A stretch of 16,717 bases of DNA, taken from NCBI GenBank assembly GCA_041305385.1, contig JBFYLO010000079.1, positions 1 to 16,717 on the forward strand, written 5' to 3'. Source of the DNA: JAKAKT01 sp041305385 (GTDB lineage Archaea; Micrarchaeota; Micrarchaeia; Burarchaeales; JAKAKT01). Position numbers and translations under genes: made by a program. Positions 1 to 6,192 of the stretch are shown in pieces. The notes beneath the pieces were generated by a model, which worked only from the letters and a program-made list of their open reading frames with translations, was not told the DNA's origin and ran no database searches. How positions within the stretch are numbered: the first letter of the stretch is position 1; each line of letters begins with the position of its first letter.

Positions 1-396
1 CTCGTTCCAGTTGCAAACAATTCGAGCTCGATTGACTGGGACAAGGAGAAGGCGCAGTTTAGGGAGCTCGTCCTGAACTTGATAGAGAAAAAAACGCCGT
101 TGAAGGACATTCGGGATCACATCGAGGTTGAGAAAATCTTAACTCCCAAGGATTGGGAGGAGCAATATAACGTTTTCCAAGGGGCAACATTCAATCTAGC
201 CCATAATTTGGCGCAGATGCTCTACTTTAGGCCCCACAACAAGTTTGAGGAGCTTGAAAATTGCTGGCTTGTCGGTGGCGGCACTCATCCGGGAAGCGGG
301 CTCCCAACCATCTATGAGTCGGGCAGGATAACTGCCGAATTGATTATGAGAAAATACGGGGTAGCGCAGGCTTTGCCAAGAAGAATACGAGAATAG
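1..396 (+). CDS. Phytoene desaturase-like (CrtI family) FAD oxidoreductase, C-terminal fragment
   Basis: Only the last 131 codons are present; the open frame runs in from the left edge, so the true start lies outside the window. The C-terminal stretch contains NCWLVGGGTHPGSGLP followed by TIYESGRITAELI, the typical C-terminal FAD-contacting motif of CrtI-type carotenoid desaturases and isomerases (known of the family: a VGAGTHPGxGxP motif just before the final helix). The upstream part, with GATFNLAHNLAQMLYFRP, also fits the substrate-side region of these enzymes. Enzymes of this family oxidise C40 carotenoid backbones such as phytoene at the membrane. The catalytic Rossmann N-terminus cannot be seen, so desaturase, isomerase and retinol-saturase-like subtypes cannot be separated. 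The last 53 bases overlap the convergent prenyltransferase gene tail-to-tail, leaving no room for a terminator between them. Confidence 0.85.
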   Translation, partial: LVPVANNSSSIDWDKEKAQFRELVLNLIEKKTPLKDIRDHIEVEKILTPKDWEEQYNVFQGATFNLAHNLAQMLYFRPHNKFEELENCWLVGGGTHPGSGLPTIYESGRITAELIMRKYGVAQALPRRIRE

Positions 397-1264
397 CCAG
401 GGCGATGAAAAGGAACAGGGAAGAAACATTCATGAAAGAGAGCTTTGCAACTTGTCCATCCTCTTCTTTTCTAAATAAAAAGCTGAAAACCCCGGCTGAT
501 GTTGGAACTAAGGATAGAATTGCGAACGAGAGGACTACCGGGGTTGATGAAAGGGACATATTGAAAAGATAAGCGGAAGCGAAAAATGATGAGAGGTCTA
601 TAAGGGCAAAACCGACATCTCTCCCATTCCTAGCTACAAACGTTTTCTTCCCGCCTAACCTGTCGCTTTCAGCATCAGGCAGCTGAACTGATAATATGAA
701 AAAAAGCCCGTATAAAAGTAGAGGAATTGAAAGAGCTATATAACCCGAAGTGATTATATCAGAAACAGACACATAGCCGGCTAGCGGCAGTAAAAACCCG
801 GCTGTTAGTATCGTTGAAAACTCCCCAAGCCCCCTGTAGGCGAGCTTGAGCGGAGGGGCGGAGTAGAACCAACCAAAAAAGTTCCCGGCCAGAGCGATTA
901 ATAGGAAATATGAAGGAAGACCAAAAAATATTATTCCGATTATGGCGAATGTTAGCGAGGAAGCAATCAGAAACAGGGCAATTTTCTTAGAGAGTTCTCT
1001 TAACTCGGGGTTCTCCAGAAGCACGCCGCTCCCGCCTGAAAAGAAAGTCCGTTTCCCCTTCTTGTCCACTTCAACATCAAAATAATCATTACTGTATGAA
1101 ACTGAAAGCTGGCCCAAGAAGGCAGCCAAGTATGCAACAATCACCCGGTTTAGAGGAAGGTCGATGCCCTCGGATATCGCAAGGGAAACACCGAAAAGGA
1201 ATAGAAGCAACCCGCCTAGGGAAAAGTGGATTCTTCCAAGCTTCAAGAGCTTAAATAATGTCAT
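344..1264 (-). CDS. UbiA-family membrane prenyltransferase
   Basis: A 306-residue, strongly hydrophobic protein with about eight or nine predicted membrane segments, the usual size for UbiA enzymes, which transfer a polyprenyl chain to a small acceptor inside the membrane. The first Asp-rich motif is NDYFDVEVD (residues 59-67), followed by FSGGSGVL; the conserved YSAPPLKLAYRGLGE loop is at about 134-148; the second Asp-rich motif is DAESD (197-201). The start is taken as ATG at 1264. A GTG 14 codons upstream (1306) keeps the frame open, but the predicted transcription start (about 1298) falls downstream of it. The SGGSGVL variant resembles MenA-like or carotenoid-elongating members more than ubiquinone or archaeol enzymes. 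The convergent CrtI-like neighbour makes a carotenoid-elongating role (lycopene elongase type) possible, but this is inference. A quinone prenyltransferase remains equally possible. Confidence 0.88.
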   Translation of the reverse strand: MTLFKLLKLGRIHFSLGGLLLFLFGVSLAISEGIDLPLNRVIVAYLAAFLGQLSVSYSNDYFDVEVDKKGKRTFFSGGSGVLLENPELRELSKKIALFLIASSLTFAIIGIIFFGLPSYFLLIALAGNFFGWFYSAPPLKLAYRGLGEFSTILTAGFLLPLAGYVSVSDIITSGYIALSIPLLLYGLFFILSVQLPDAESDRLGGKKTFVARNGRDVGFALIDLSSFFASAYLFNMSLSSTPVVLSFAILSLVPTSAGVFSFLFRKEEDGQVAKLSFMNVSSLFLFIALAILVFFLAKPALPRIFS

Positions 1265-1308
1265 TTTTTCAATTATCCATTCTTGTCTCAATATGAGCTG
1301 ATACACTT

Positions 1309-1345
1309 ACTCACCCGGTTTTTAAAGGGGCGTTAACCGGTGAGT
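1309..1345. repeat. Inverted repeat bracketing a TATA box (candidate operator)
   Basis: The left arm actcacccggtt (1309-1320) and the right arm aaccggtgagt (1335-1345) are reverse complements apart from one extra C in the left arm. The 14-nt spacer holds the TATA box of the prenyltransferase promoter. A repressor bound to both arms would cover the TBP/TFB site. The symmetry is seen; the regulatory role is inference. Confidence 0.45.
1319..1327 (-). promoter_or_regulatory. TATA box of the prenyltransferase gene
   Basis: The minus strand reads CCTTTAAAAACC. An archaeal TATA box here would place transcription start about 25 nt downstream, near 1298, which agrees with the ATG at 1264 rather than the upstream GTG at 1306. 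An inverted repeat encloses this box (see separate entry). Confidence 0.5.
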
Positions 1346-1472
1346 ATTCTTGACTCATGGTTAGAGAGCAAGGGGAGGACACGCCGTAGGACATTGGGAA
1401 AATGCAGTTATTTAACTCTTCTTTCTGATTGAACCTGACTTTCGGGAATTAACCTAGAAGGATAAAATCCCG

Positions 1473-1482
1473 AGAACGTTCT
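1473..1482. repeat. 10-bp perfect palindrome upstream of the secreted transglutaminase gene
   Basis: AGAACGTTCT is its own reverse complement and lies about 40 nt upstream of the putative TATA region. Directly upstream is a second inverted pair, TCGGGA (1442-1447) and TCCCGA (1468-1473), with a 20-nt loop. This could be a transcription-factor site, but a 10-bp palindrome can arise by chance. Confidence 0.3.
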
Positions 1483-1518
1483 AAAGGGATTCGACAACGC
1501 GAAATTTGAAAACAAAAC

Positions 1519-1535
1519 CTTAAAACACTTAAACA
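1519..1535 (+). promoter_or_regulatory. Putative TATA region of the secreted transglutaminase gene
   Basis: The A/T-rich sequence cttaaaacacttaaac lies about 25-35 nt before the ATG at 1557, so the transcript would be leaderless or nearly so. No convincing Shine-Dalgarno sequence precedes that ATG, which fits a leaderless message. The exact box (first or second cttaaa) cannot be decided by eye. Confidence 0.4.
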
Positions 1536-1556
1536 ACGATAGCTTTACGTGATGGA

Positions 1557-4124
1557 ATGAAAAGGACCCTTCTGTTTTCATTTCTATTCCTTTTTCTGCT
1601 AGTAAACGCCCCGTACGCAGAAGTTCTCTGCTCGCTCAGCAAGCCAGACACTTCGGGTTCCCTCCAGCTCACCTCCCTCACGGTGAGCGGAACCTCGAAC
1701 CTCAAAAAAGGCGACTCGGTTTCAGTTTCCTTTGTGCTAACAAATGCCAATCCCCAACACCCGACACTCTATTTCACGAAAGATAAGGGAACTTTTGTTG
1801 GTGCGTTCGCCCCTTCAGGAAAGCGCGATTTCGGCTATTCCAACCAGGGGGCCGGTCTCCCTTATGGAAAGGCAGTTCAATTCACCGGAGTAGTCGCTCT
1901 TGACGAGGCAGGAGTTTGGAAGCTTTGGCCAGCTTTCTGTTATTCAATTATGGGCTCACCCCAAGTATGCTCAAACGATCAATGGCACTCGTGCCAGCTC
2001 TCAGTTGCGCCGCTTGTCACAGATTCAGACGGCGACGGAGTCCCTGATTCAAGCGATCAATGTCCGCAACAGCGGGAAACTTTGAATAATTACCAGGACT
2101 CGGACGGATGCCCAGACTCAGTTCCTGACTCGTCAGGCCCGGAAATCTCTATTTCCGTTTACCCTGAAAAACCGAAAAAGAACGAGAGCTTCAGAATCAT
2201 GGTGGGTGCAATCGACCAGAGCGGGATTAAAAACATAGTGATACTTCTTGAGGGGGTTGAGGTTAAAAAATGCGCATACTCTCCCTGTGAGTTCATTGAC
2301 ATCTCGCCTTCGAACAACCCTGCCGTAGGCGTCTCTGCAACTGATTTTGCCGGAAACGCTAGGACCTCTGGGAGAATACCCGGTTTCGGAGAATACGCCA
2401 GTGGATGCTATGATTCTGACGGGGGAGACGAGACTTTCGTTCCCGGCAGCACCACAAACGGGACAACCCGCATCGAGAACGGAACAATCTACTTACCAGA
2501 AACTTTCTACGACACTTGCTTGAATGATACGCAGCTAATCGAGTACTACTGCCACAACGGGGAGGTGCACAACCGGACAAGGTATTGCGGCTACTGTTAT
2601 CGGGCCCCGCAGATGGCGGTTGAAGGCGGAAGCGTCAGGGTGATGGGCGACTCCTGCCTCTGCTCCGATTCAGATGATGGACGAAACTACTATAGATTCG
2701 GAATATCGACAAAGTTCGGAGGTTATTTAGCAAACGACACGTGTTATGGGGGCCATAGGTTGCAGGAGCACTACTGCGATGAAGAGGGAATCCCGCAAGA
2801 CGAGTTTTATGATTGCGAGTCCCGCTGCCGCGATGGTGCCTGCCTGTGCGATGACAGCGATGGGGGGATAAACTATGAGGAGAGAGGAACAGCGCTCGAG
2901 GACTATATGGACTATTGCATTACAACTGGCCCGAAGGGGCAGCTATTGGAATACTACTCCGATGTGGCGAGGTTCCCAAATGGAACTTTCGGTTGCTTTT
3001 TGAGAAACACGACCTACACTTGCCCAAGTGCATGCGGAGAAGGGAGGTGCGTCCCCACATGCAATGACAGCGTGAGAAACCAGGGAGAGGAAGGAATCGA
3101 CTGCGGTGGCCCCTGCGCCCCGTGCAACACTCTCTGCCTCACCAGCACAAAATTCGCTCCAGACGACACTCCATGTACCACTAACTGGCCTGACGACGAA
3201 TTCTCGATTGTAAGCTGGATGGAGGGAAAGAGGGACTACATGTGCACCTCAAACGAGGTCTGCCACCCAGAGCTCGATTACATAGTAGAAGAGGCTTCAG
3301 CATGCTGCAGCCCGCTGGCGCCCGGAGTTGACAACGCACTTTGCCGATTGGCTCGCAGCGAGTCCATCATGGGAGGTGCCGACCTCCAGGCTAAAAAATG
3401 CAGGGGAATTTACATAATCCGCGGGCTCGGGAGAAATGCGCTCTGGATGAAAGATTACTTCTATCCGGAAACATGCTGTTCTCGCTGGAGATTATGCCCC
3501 AACCGCACTTACTTCGGGCAATGTGAAGACGGGACCGATATTTGGAACTCTAATGTTGAGGGATTGGTCTGCCGCTCGACAAGCTCTGAGACCACTCAGC
3601 TTCTTGGGTGGGGGAGCGACACTGACATGAACCAGAACACATGCAAAGTCTGGCTCCGGCCAGCGCACGCTTCAATAAACATCATACAGACGGGAATATG
3701 CCGAGATTACTCGCTCGCAGTGAACACCCTTCTGAGGAAGGCGGGTTATTCCAAGGACGAGGTGATTGGCTTTTGTGATGGGGGGCACTGCTATAACTTG
3801 GTGAAGTTCCCAGGTTCAACGAAATTCACCATCGTGGATACTACTGGCAACTCCGCTGACTACGACCCAGCAGGCGGACCGCCTGGGGGTCATCCATATT
3901 GCAGCCACTTCAACAGGAAAAATTGGTGCTTAGAAAATGAAGACCTAACCTATCTTGGGCAGCCTTGCACAGGCTCTGAGCGGCATCAGGTGGAGGGGAC
4001 CCCGCGGGTATGCGGCAACGTAACCTATGGGGATGTCCCTAACTACCTATGCGGGAGCAACGACTGGGGGCTTATACCGATACCGGAGATAACGAGCATA
4101 AGCTCGTGCAATGCAACCTCGTGA
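1557..4124 (+). CDS. Secreted cysteine-rich protein with TSP3, DSDGG repeats and a transglutaminase-like domain
   Basis: An 855-residue protein with a clear signal peptide (basic MKR, then a Leu/Phe-rich core, likely cut after NAPYA near residue 21). The order is: a beta-rich N-terminal region (about 22-150); a Ca-binding thrombospondin type-3 stretch starting DSDGDGVPDSSDQCP at 156; an Ig-like region (about 190-270); three cysteine modules opening with DSDGG or DSDDG at about 284, 369 and 431; a CNDSVRNQGEEGIDCGGPC motif from 502; and a C-terminal transglutaminase/papain-like core. In that core Cys715 (GICRDYS), His744 (GGHCYN) and Asp761 (VDTTGN) have the order and spacing of the transglutaminase triad. 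There are about 53 cysteines and roughly a dozen N-x-S/T sequons, suggesting a disulfide-rich, possibly glycosylated surface protein. It has no C-terminal membrane helix. The activity (crosslinking, amide hydrolysis or protease) is not determined by sequence alone. It lies 4 nt upstream of the next secreted gene. Confidence 0.85.
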   Translation: MKRTLLFSFLFLFLLVNAPYAEVLCSLSKPDTSGSLQLTSLTVSGTSNLKKGDSVSVSFVLTNANPQHPTLYFTKDKGTFVGAFAPSGKRDFGYSNQGAGLPYGKAVQFTGVVALDEAGVWKLWPAFCYSIMGSPQVCSNDQWHSCQLSVAPLVTDSDGDGVPDSSDQCPQQRETLNNYQDSDGCPDSVPDSSGPEISISVYPEKPKKNESFRIMVGAIDQSGIKNIVILLEGVEVKKCAYSPCEFIDISPSNNPAVGVSATDFAGNARTSGRIPGFGEYASGCYDSDGGDETFVPGSTTNGTTRIENGTIYLPETFYDTCLNDTQLIEYYCHNGEVHNRTRYCGYCYRAPQMAVEGGSVRVMGDSCLCSDSDDGRNYYRFGISTKFGGYLANDTCYGGHRLQEHYCDEEGIPQDEFYDCESRCRDGACLCDDSDGGINYEERGTALEDYMDYCITTGPKGQLLEYYSDVARFPNGTFGCFLRNTTYTCPSACGEGRCVPTCNDSVRNQGEEGIDCGGPCAPCNTLCLTSTKFAPDDTPCTTNWPDDEFSIVSWMEGKRDYMCTSNEVCHPELDYIVEEASACCSPLAPGVDNALCRLARSESIMGGADLQAKKCRGIYIIRGLGRNALWMKDYFYPETCCSRWRLCPNRTYFGQCEDGTDIWNSNVEGLVCRSTSSETTQLLGWGSDTDMNQNTCKVWLRPAHASINIIQTGICRDYSLAVNTLLRKAGYSKDEVIGFCDGGHCYNLVKFPGSTKFTIVDTTGNSADYDPAGGPPGGHPYCSHFNRKNWCLENEDLTYLGQPCTGSERHQVEGTPRVCGNVTYGDVPNYLCGSNDWGLIPIPEITSISSCNATS

Positions 4125-4128
4125 TGAA

Positions 4129-5031
4129 ATGAAAGCTTCGCTCGCAATTGCATTTTTGCTTCTGTTCTGCTTTTCAGTAGCAGCGCAAATCTCAATAACG
4201 CGGGCCATTCCTGAGAACGTTACTGCAGGCTCAACAATTACGGTTACATTCTCCCTTGAAAACAACGGTCCCGCTACAACTGCAATAATACAGGAAAAGA
4301 TAGGTTCTCTTCAAATACAAGAGTCTTCCCTAATCAAAAAGGAAACCTACTCGGACAATTACGGCTACCCCGGGGAACCATCCGGCGGTCTCGAAGTTCG
4401 TTTGCTCGAATGGGAAATCTCGCTCGCTAAAGGCGAGAAGAAGTCCCTCACATACCACATTCTCGCAGACAAACTCGGCTCGTTCACCCTCCCCCCCACT
4501 CAGGCGATAACTCCTTCTGGCACCTATCACTCCAGGTCGAACATCGTTTATGTGCTCTGTTCTTCGAACGGGAAGTGCGAGCCAGAAAATAGCGAGAATT
4601 TCCTCAATTGCAAGGACTGTTCGACCGGGCTTGCTGATGGCATGTGCGACCTCGCAGAGGATGGAAAAAATGACCCCGACTGCGAGTACGGCGCTGACCC
4701 AGATTACAATGAGGGCGCGGACAGCGATTTCGATGGAGTGCCTGATGGAAAAGACAGGTGCCCATTGACTCAGGATGAAAAAGCCGATTCCTCAGGATGC
4801 TCGTGCTCACAGAAGGACTGTGCGGACTCAGACCCGAAAACTCTTGACTCATGCGATTCAGCCAGTGCGGAATGCTTGCACCAGAAGATGGATTCGAAAT
4901 CCGAAGAAACCGTACAAAAATCCACGGCCCAGACCACAGGATTCGATAATACTCTGCTCTTGGGCGCTGCTTTAGTAGTTTTTATTGGCTCAGCCGGAGC
5001 ATTCCTTTTCTTCAAGTCAAAAAGGAAATAA
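4129..5031 (+). CDS. Cysteine-rich surface protein with TSP3 motif and C-terminal membrane anchor
   Basis: A 300-residue protein that I do not recognise as a named family. ATG 4129 is chosen because it opens directly onto a signal peptide (MKASLAIAFLLLFCFSVAAQ) 4 nt after the previous stop; an in-frame ATG at 4111 would overlap the upstream gene and add an acidic stretch. After the signal peptide comes a beta-sandwich-like region (PENVTAGSTITVTFSLENNG), the style of CARDB/DUF11-type stalk domains. It is followed by a Cys cluster (SSNGKCEPENSENFLNCKDC), a TSP3 calcium motif (DSDFDGVPDGKDRCP) and a Ser/Thr/Gln-rich linker. The last part is one hydrophobic helix ending in FKSKRK, so the protein is probably anchored with its bulk outside. 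The mature part has about 12 cysteines. The short gap and shared TSP3/Cys architecture suggest it is co-expressed, and perhaps physically associated, with the transglutaminase-like protein. A membrane tether for it is inference. Confidence 0.8.
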   Translation: MKASLAIAFLLLFCFSVAAQISITRAIPENVTAGSTITVTFSLENNGPATTAIIQEKIGSLQIQESSLIKKETYSDNYGYPGEPSGGLEVRLLEWEISLAKGEKKSLTYHILADKLGSFTLPPTQAITPSGTYHSRSNIVYVLCSSNGKCEPENSENFLNCKDCSTGLADGMCDLAEDGKNDPDCEYGADPDYNEGADSDFDGVPDGKDRCPLTQDEKADSSGCSCSQKDCADSDPKTLDSCDSASAECLHQKMDSKSEETVQKSTAQTTGFDNTLLLGAALVVFIGSAGAFLFFKSKRK

Positions 5032-5036
5032 ACCCA

Positions 5037-5107
5037 AGCAAGGGGAGGGAGTTGAACCCCCCTGTTTCGGTCTGCAGCCGAACGCATAGCCGATCTGCCA
5101 CCCTTGC
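5037..5107 (-). tRNA. tRNA-Cys (anticodon GCA)
   Basis: A full cloverleaf can be drawn on the minus strand: acceptor GCAAGGG pairs with CCCTTGC, with discriminator T (U73, typical of tRNA-Cys). The D arm is GCA/TGC with GG in the loop; the anticodon stem TTCGG/CCGAA is perfect around the loop CTGCAGA; the variable region is four bases; and the T arm GGGGG/CCCTC (one G-U pair) encloses TTCAACT. CCA is not encoded and there is no intron. The 3' end sits 5 nt from the stop codon of the convergent surface-protein gene. The 5' end faces the cysK promoter. Confidence 0.95.
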
Positions 5108-5133
5108 ATCGCAGGGTTTATTGGCCCAAAGAA

Positions 5134-5143
5134 ATTATTTAAT
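5134..5143 (-). promoter_or_regulatory. TATA box of tRNA-Cys
   Basis: The minus strand reads ATTAAATAAT, centred about 31 nt upstream of the mature tRNA 5' end. That would start transcription a few bases before the tRNA, as is usual for archaeal tRNA genes. Confidence 0.6.
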
Positions 5144-5165
5144 GCTATCTGGCTGAACTGCGGGG

Positions 5166-5173
5166 TTTATAAG
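5166..5173 (+). promoter_or_regulatory. TATA box of the cysK-cysE operon
   Basis: TTTATAAG preceded by a G-rich flank (CGGGG). Start of transcription about 25 nt downstream would fall at about 5194-5196. That leaves a leader of roughly 85 nt before the cysK start, unusually long for this window, where other messages look leaderless or have short leaders. Confidence 0.55.
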
Positions 5174-5194
5174 CTTAGCAATTGTTAATTAAAG

Positions 5195-5236
5195 ATGGTG
5201 CTGAGGTTGGAAAGGGATTTACTTTGCATTTCCTGA
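5195..5236 (+). CDS. Possible leader peptide ORF upstream of cysK
   Basis: An ATG lies almost exactly at the predicted transcription start and opens a 13-codon frame, MVLRLERDLLCIS, ending in TGA at 5234-5236. It contains one Cys codon (TGC) at position 11, three codons before the stop. It is in the same frame as cysK, but two stops (5234 and 5252) separate them, so it is not an N-terminal extension. A translated, Cys-sensing leader would be a way to control the cysteine operon. This is inference, since a short ORF with one Cys codon can occur by chance. Confidence 0.25.
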   Translation: MVLRLERDLLCIS

Positions 5237-5278
5237 TTCGTCTTCTCTAGTTGAAACCCCGGCAAGAACGGTGATTTT

Positions 5279-6190
5279 ATGATGTATGAATCCATACTCG
5301 ATACTGTGGGGAATACCCCGCTCGTCAGGCTGAACCGAATCACTGCGGGAAATAACAATGCGATTCTCGCCAAGCTTGAATTTTTCAACCCCTGCTCAAG
5401 CGTAAAGGACAGGATTGGGAAAGCGATGGTCGAGGACGCGGAAAAGCGGGGAGTCCTAAAGAAAGGGATGAAAATAGTCGAACCGACTAGCGGGAACACG
5501 GGAATCGCCCTGGCGATGGTGGCAGCAGTCAAGGGCTACAAGCTCACCCTCACGATGCCCGAGTCCATGAGCATCGAGAGGAGAAAAATCCTGAAAGCTC
5601 TCGGAGCAGAGCTCGAACTCACTCCAAACGAGAAGGGAATGAAGGGAGCTGTTGAGCGAGCCGAGGAACTTGCTAAAACCGAGGGCTATTTCATGCCCCA
5701 GCAGTTCAACAACCCGGCGAACCCGGAAATCCACGGGAGAACGACTGCCGAGGAGATTTGGCGCGATACCGGGGGCAGAATTGACATTTTCGTCGCAGGA
5801 GTCGGAACAGGGGGAACAATCAGCGGAGTGGGAAGAGTCCTGAAACAGAGAAAACCCGGGGTAAGGATAGTTGCAGTCGAACCGGCAAATTCCCCGGTTC
5901 TCTCAGGCGGAAAGCCCGGGCCCCATGGAATTCAGGGAATCGGGGCAGGCTTTGTTCCTGGAATTTTCGACAGGAATGTTGTGGACGAAATTCTCCTTGC
6001 GAGCGAAAAGGACGCAATCGAAACTTCCAGAAGACTTGCAAGGGAGGAGGGGATTCTCGCGGGAATCTCAGCAGGAGCGAACCTCTGGGGCTCATTGAAA
6101 ATAGCCAGCGAACTGGAGCGAAAGACCATAGTCGTAGTCATTCCAGACACTGGGGGGCGCTATCTCTCCAGTGAACTATTCGAGGTGTAA
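5279..6190 (+). CDS. cysK: Cysteine synthase (O-acetylserine sulfhydrylase)
   Basis: A 303-residue PLP enzyme of fold type II that replaces the acetate of O-acetylserine with sulfide to give cysteine (EC 2.5.1.47) in the cytoplasm. Family signatures are clear: NTPLVRLNR near the N-terminus, the PLP lysine in SSVKDR (Lys43), the substrate loop PTSGNTGI (69-76), the phosphate-binding loop GVGTGGTISGVGR, the GIQGIGAGFVPG stretch and EGILAGISAGA near the end. There is no CBS extension, so it is not a cystathionine beta-synthase. The start is ATG at 5279 or the adjacent ATG at 5282; GGTGA at 5270-5274 serves either. The gene is 2 nt from cysE, so the two enzymes of the pathway are co-transcribed. 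CysM-type or phosphoserine-using variants cannot be excluded by eye, but the cysE neighbour favours O-acetylserine. Confidence 0.95.
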   Translation: MMYESILDTVGNTPLVRLNRITAGNNNAILAKLEFFNPCSSVKDRIGKAMVEDAEKRGVLKKGMKIVEPTSGNTGIALAMVAAVKGYKLTLTMPESMSIERRKILKALGAELELTPNEKGMKGAVERAEELAKTEGYFMPQQFNNPANPEIHGRTTAEEIWRDTGGRIDIFVAGVGTGGTISGVGRVLKQRKPGVRIVAVEPANSPVLSGGKPGPHGIQGIGAGFVPGIFDRNVVDEILLASEKDAIETSRRLAREEGILAGISAGANLWGSLKIASELERKTIVVVIPDTGGRYLSSELFEV

Positions 6191-6192
6191 AC

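Noticed and set aside
1265..1306. Upstream GTG start for the prenyltransferase
   Set aside because: The predicted transcription start from the TATA box at 1319-1327 lies downstream of this GTG, and the family usually begins near MTLFKLLKLGR.
5161..5261. CGGGGTTT/AAACCCCG inverted repeat across the cysK leader
   Set aside because: One arm overlaps the TATA box and would not be in the RNA, the spacing is 85 nt, and 8-bp matches at this distance are easily chance.
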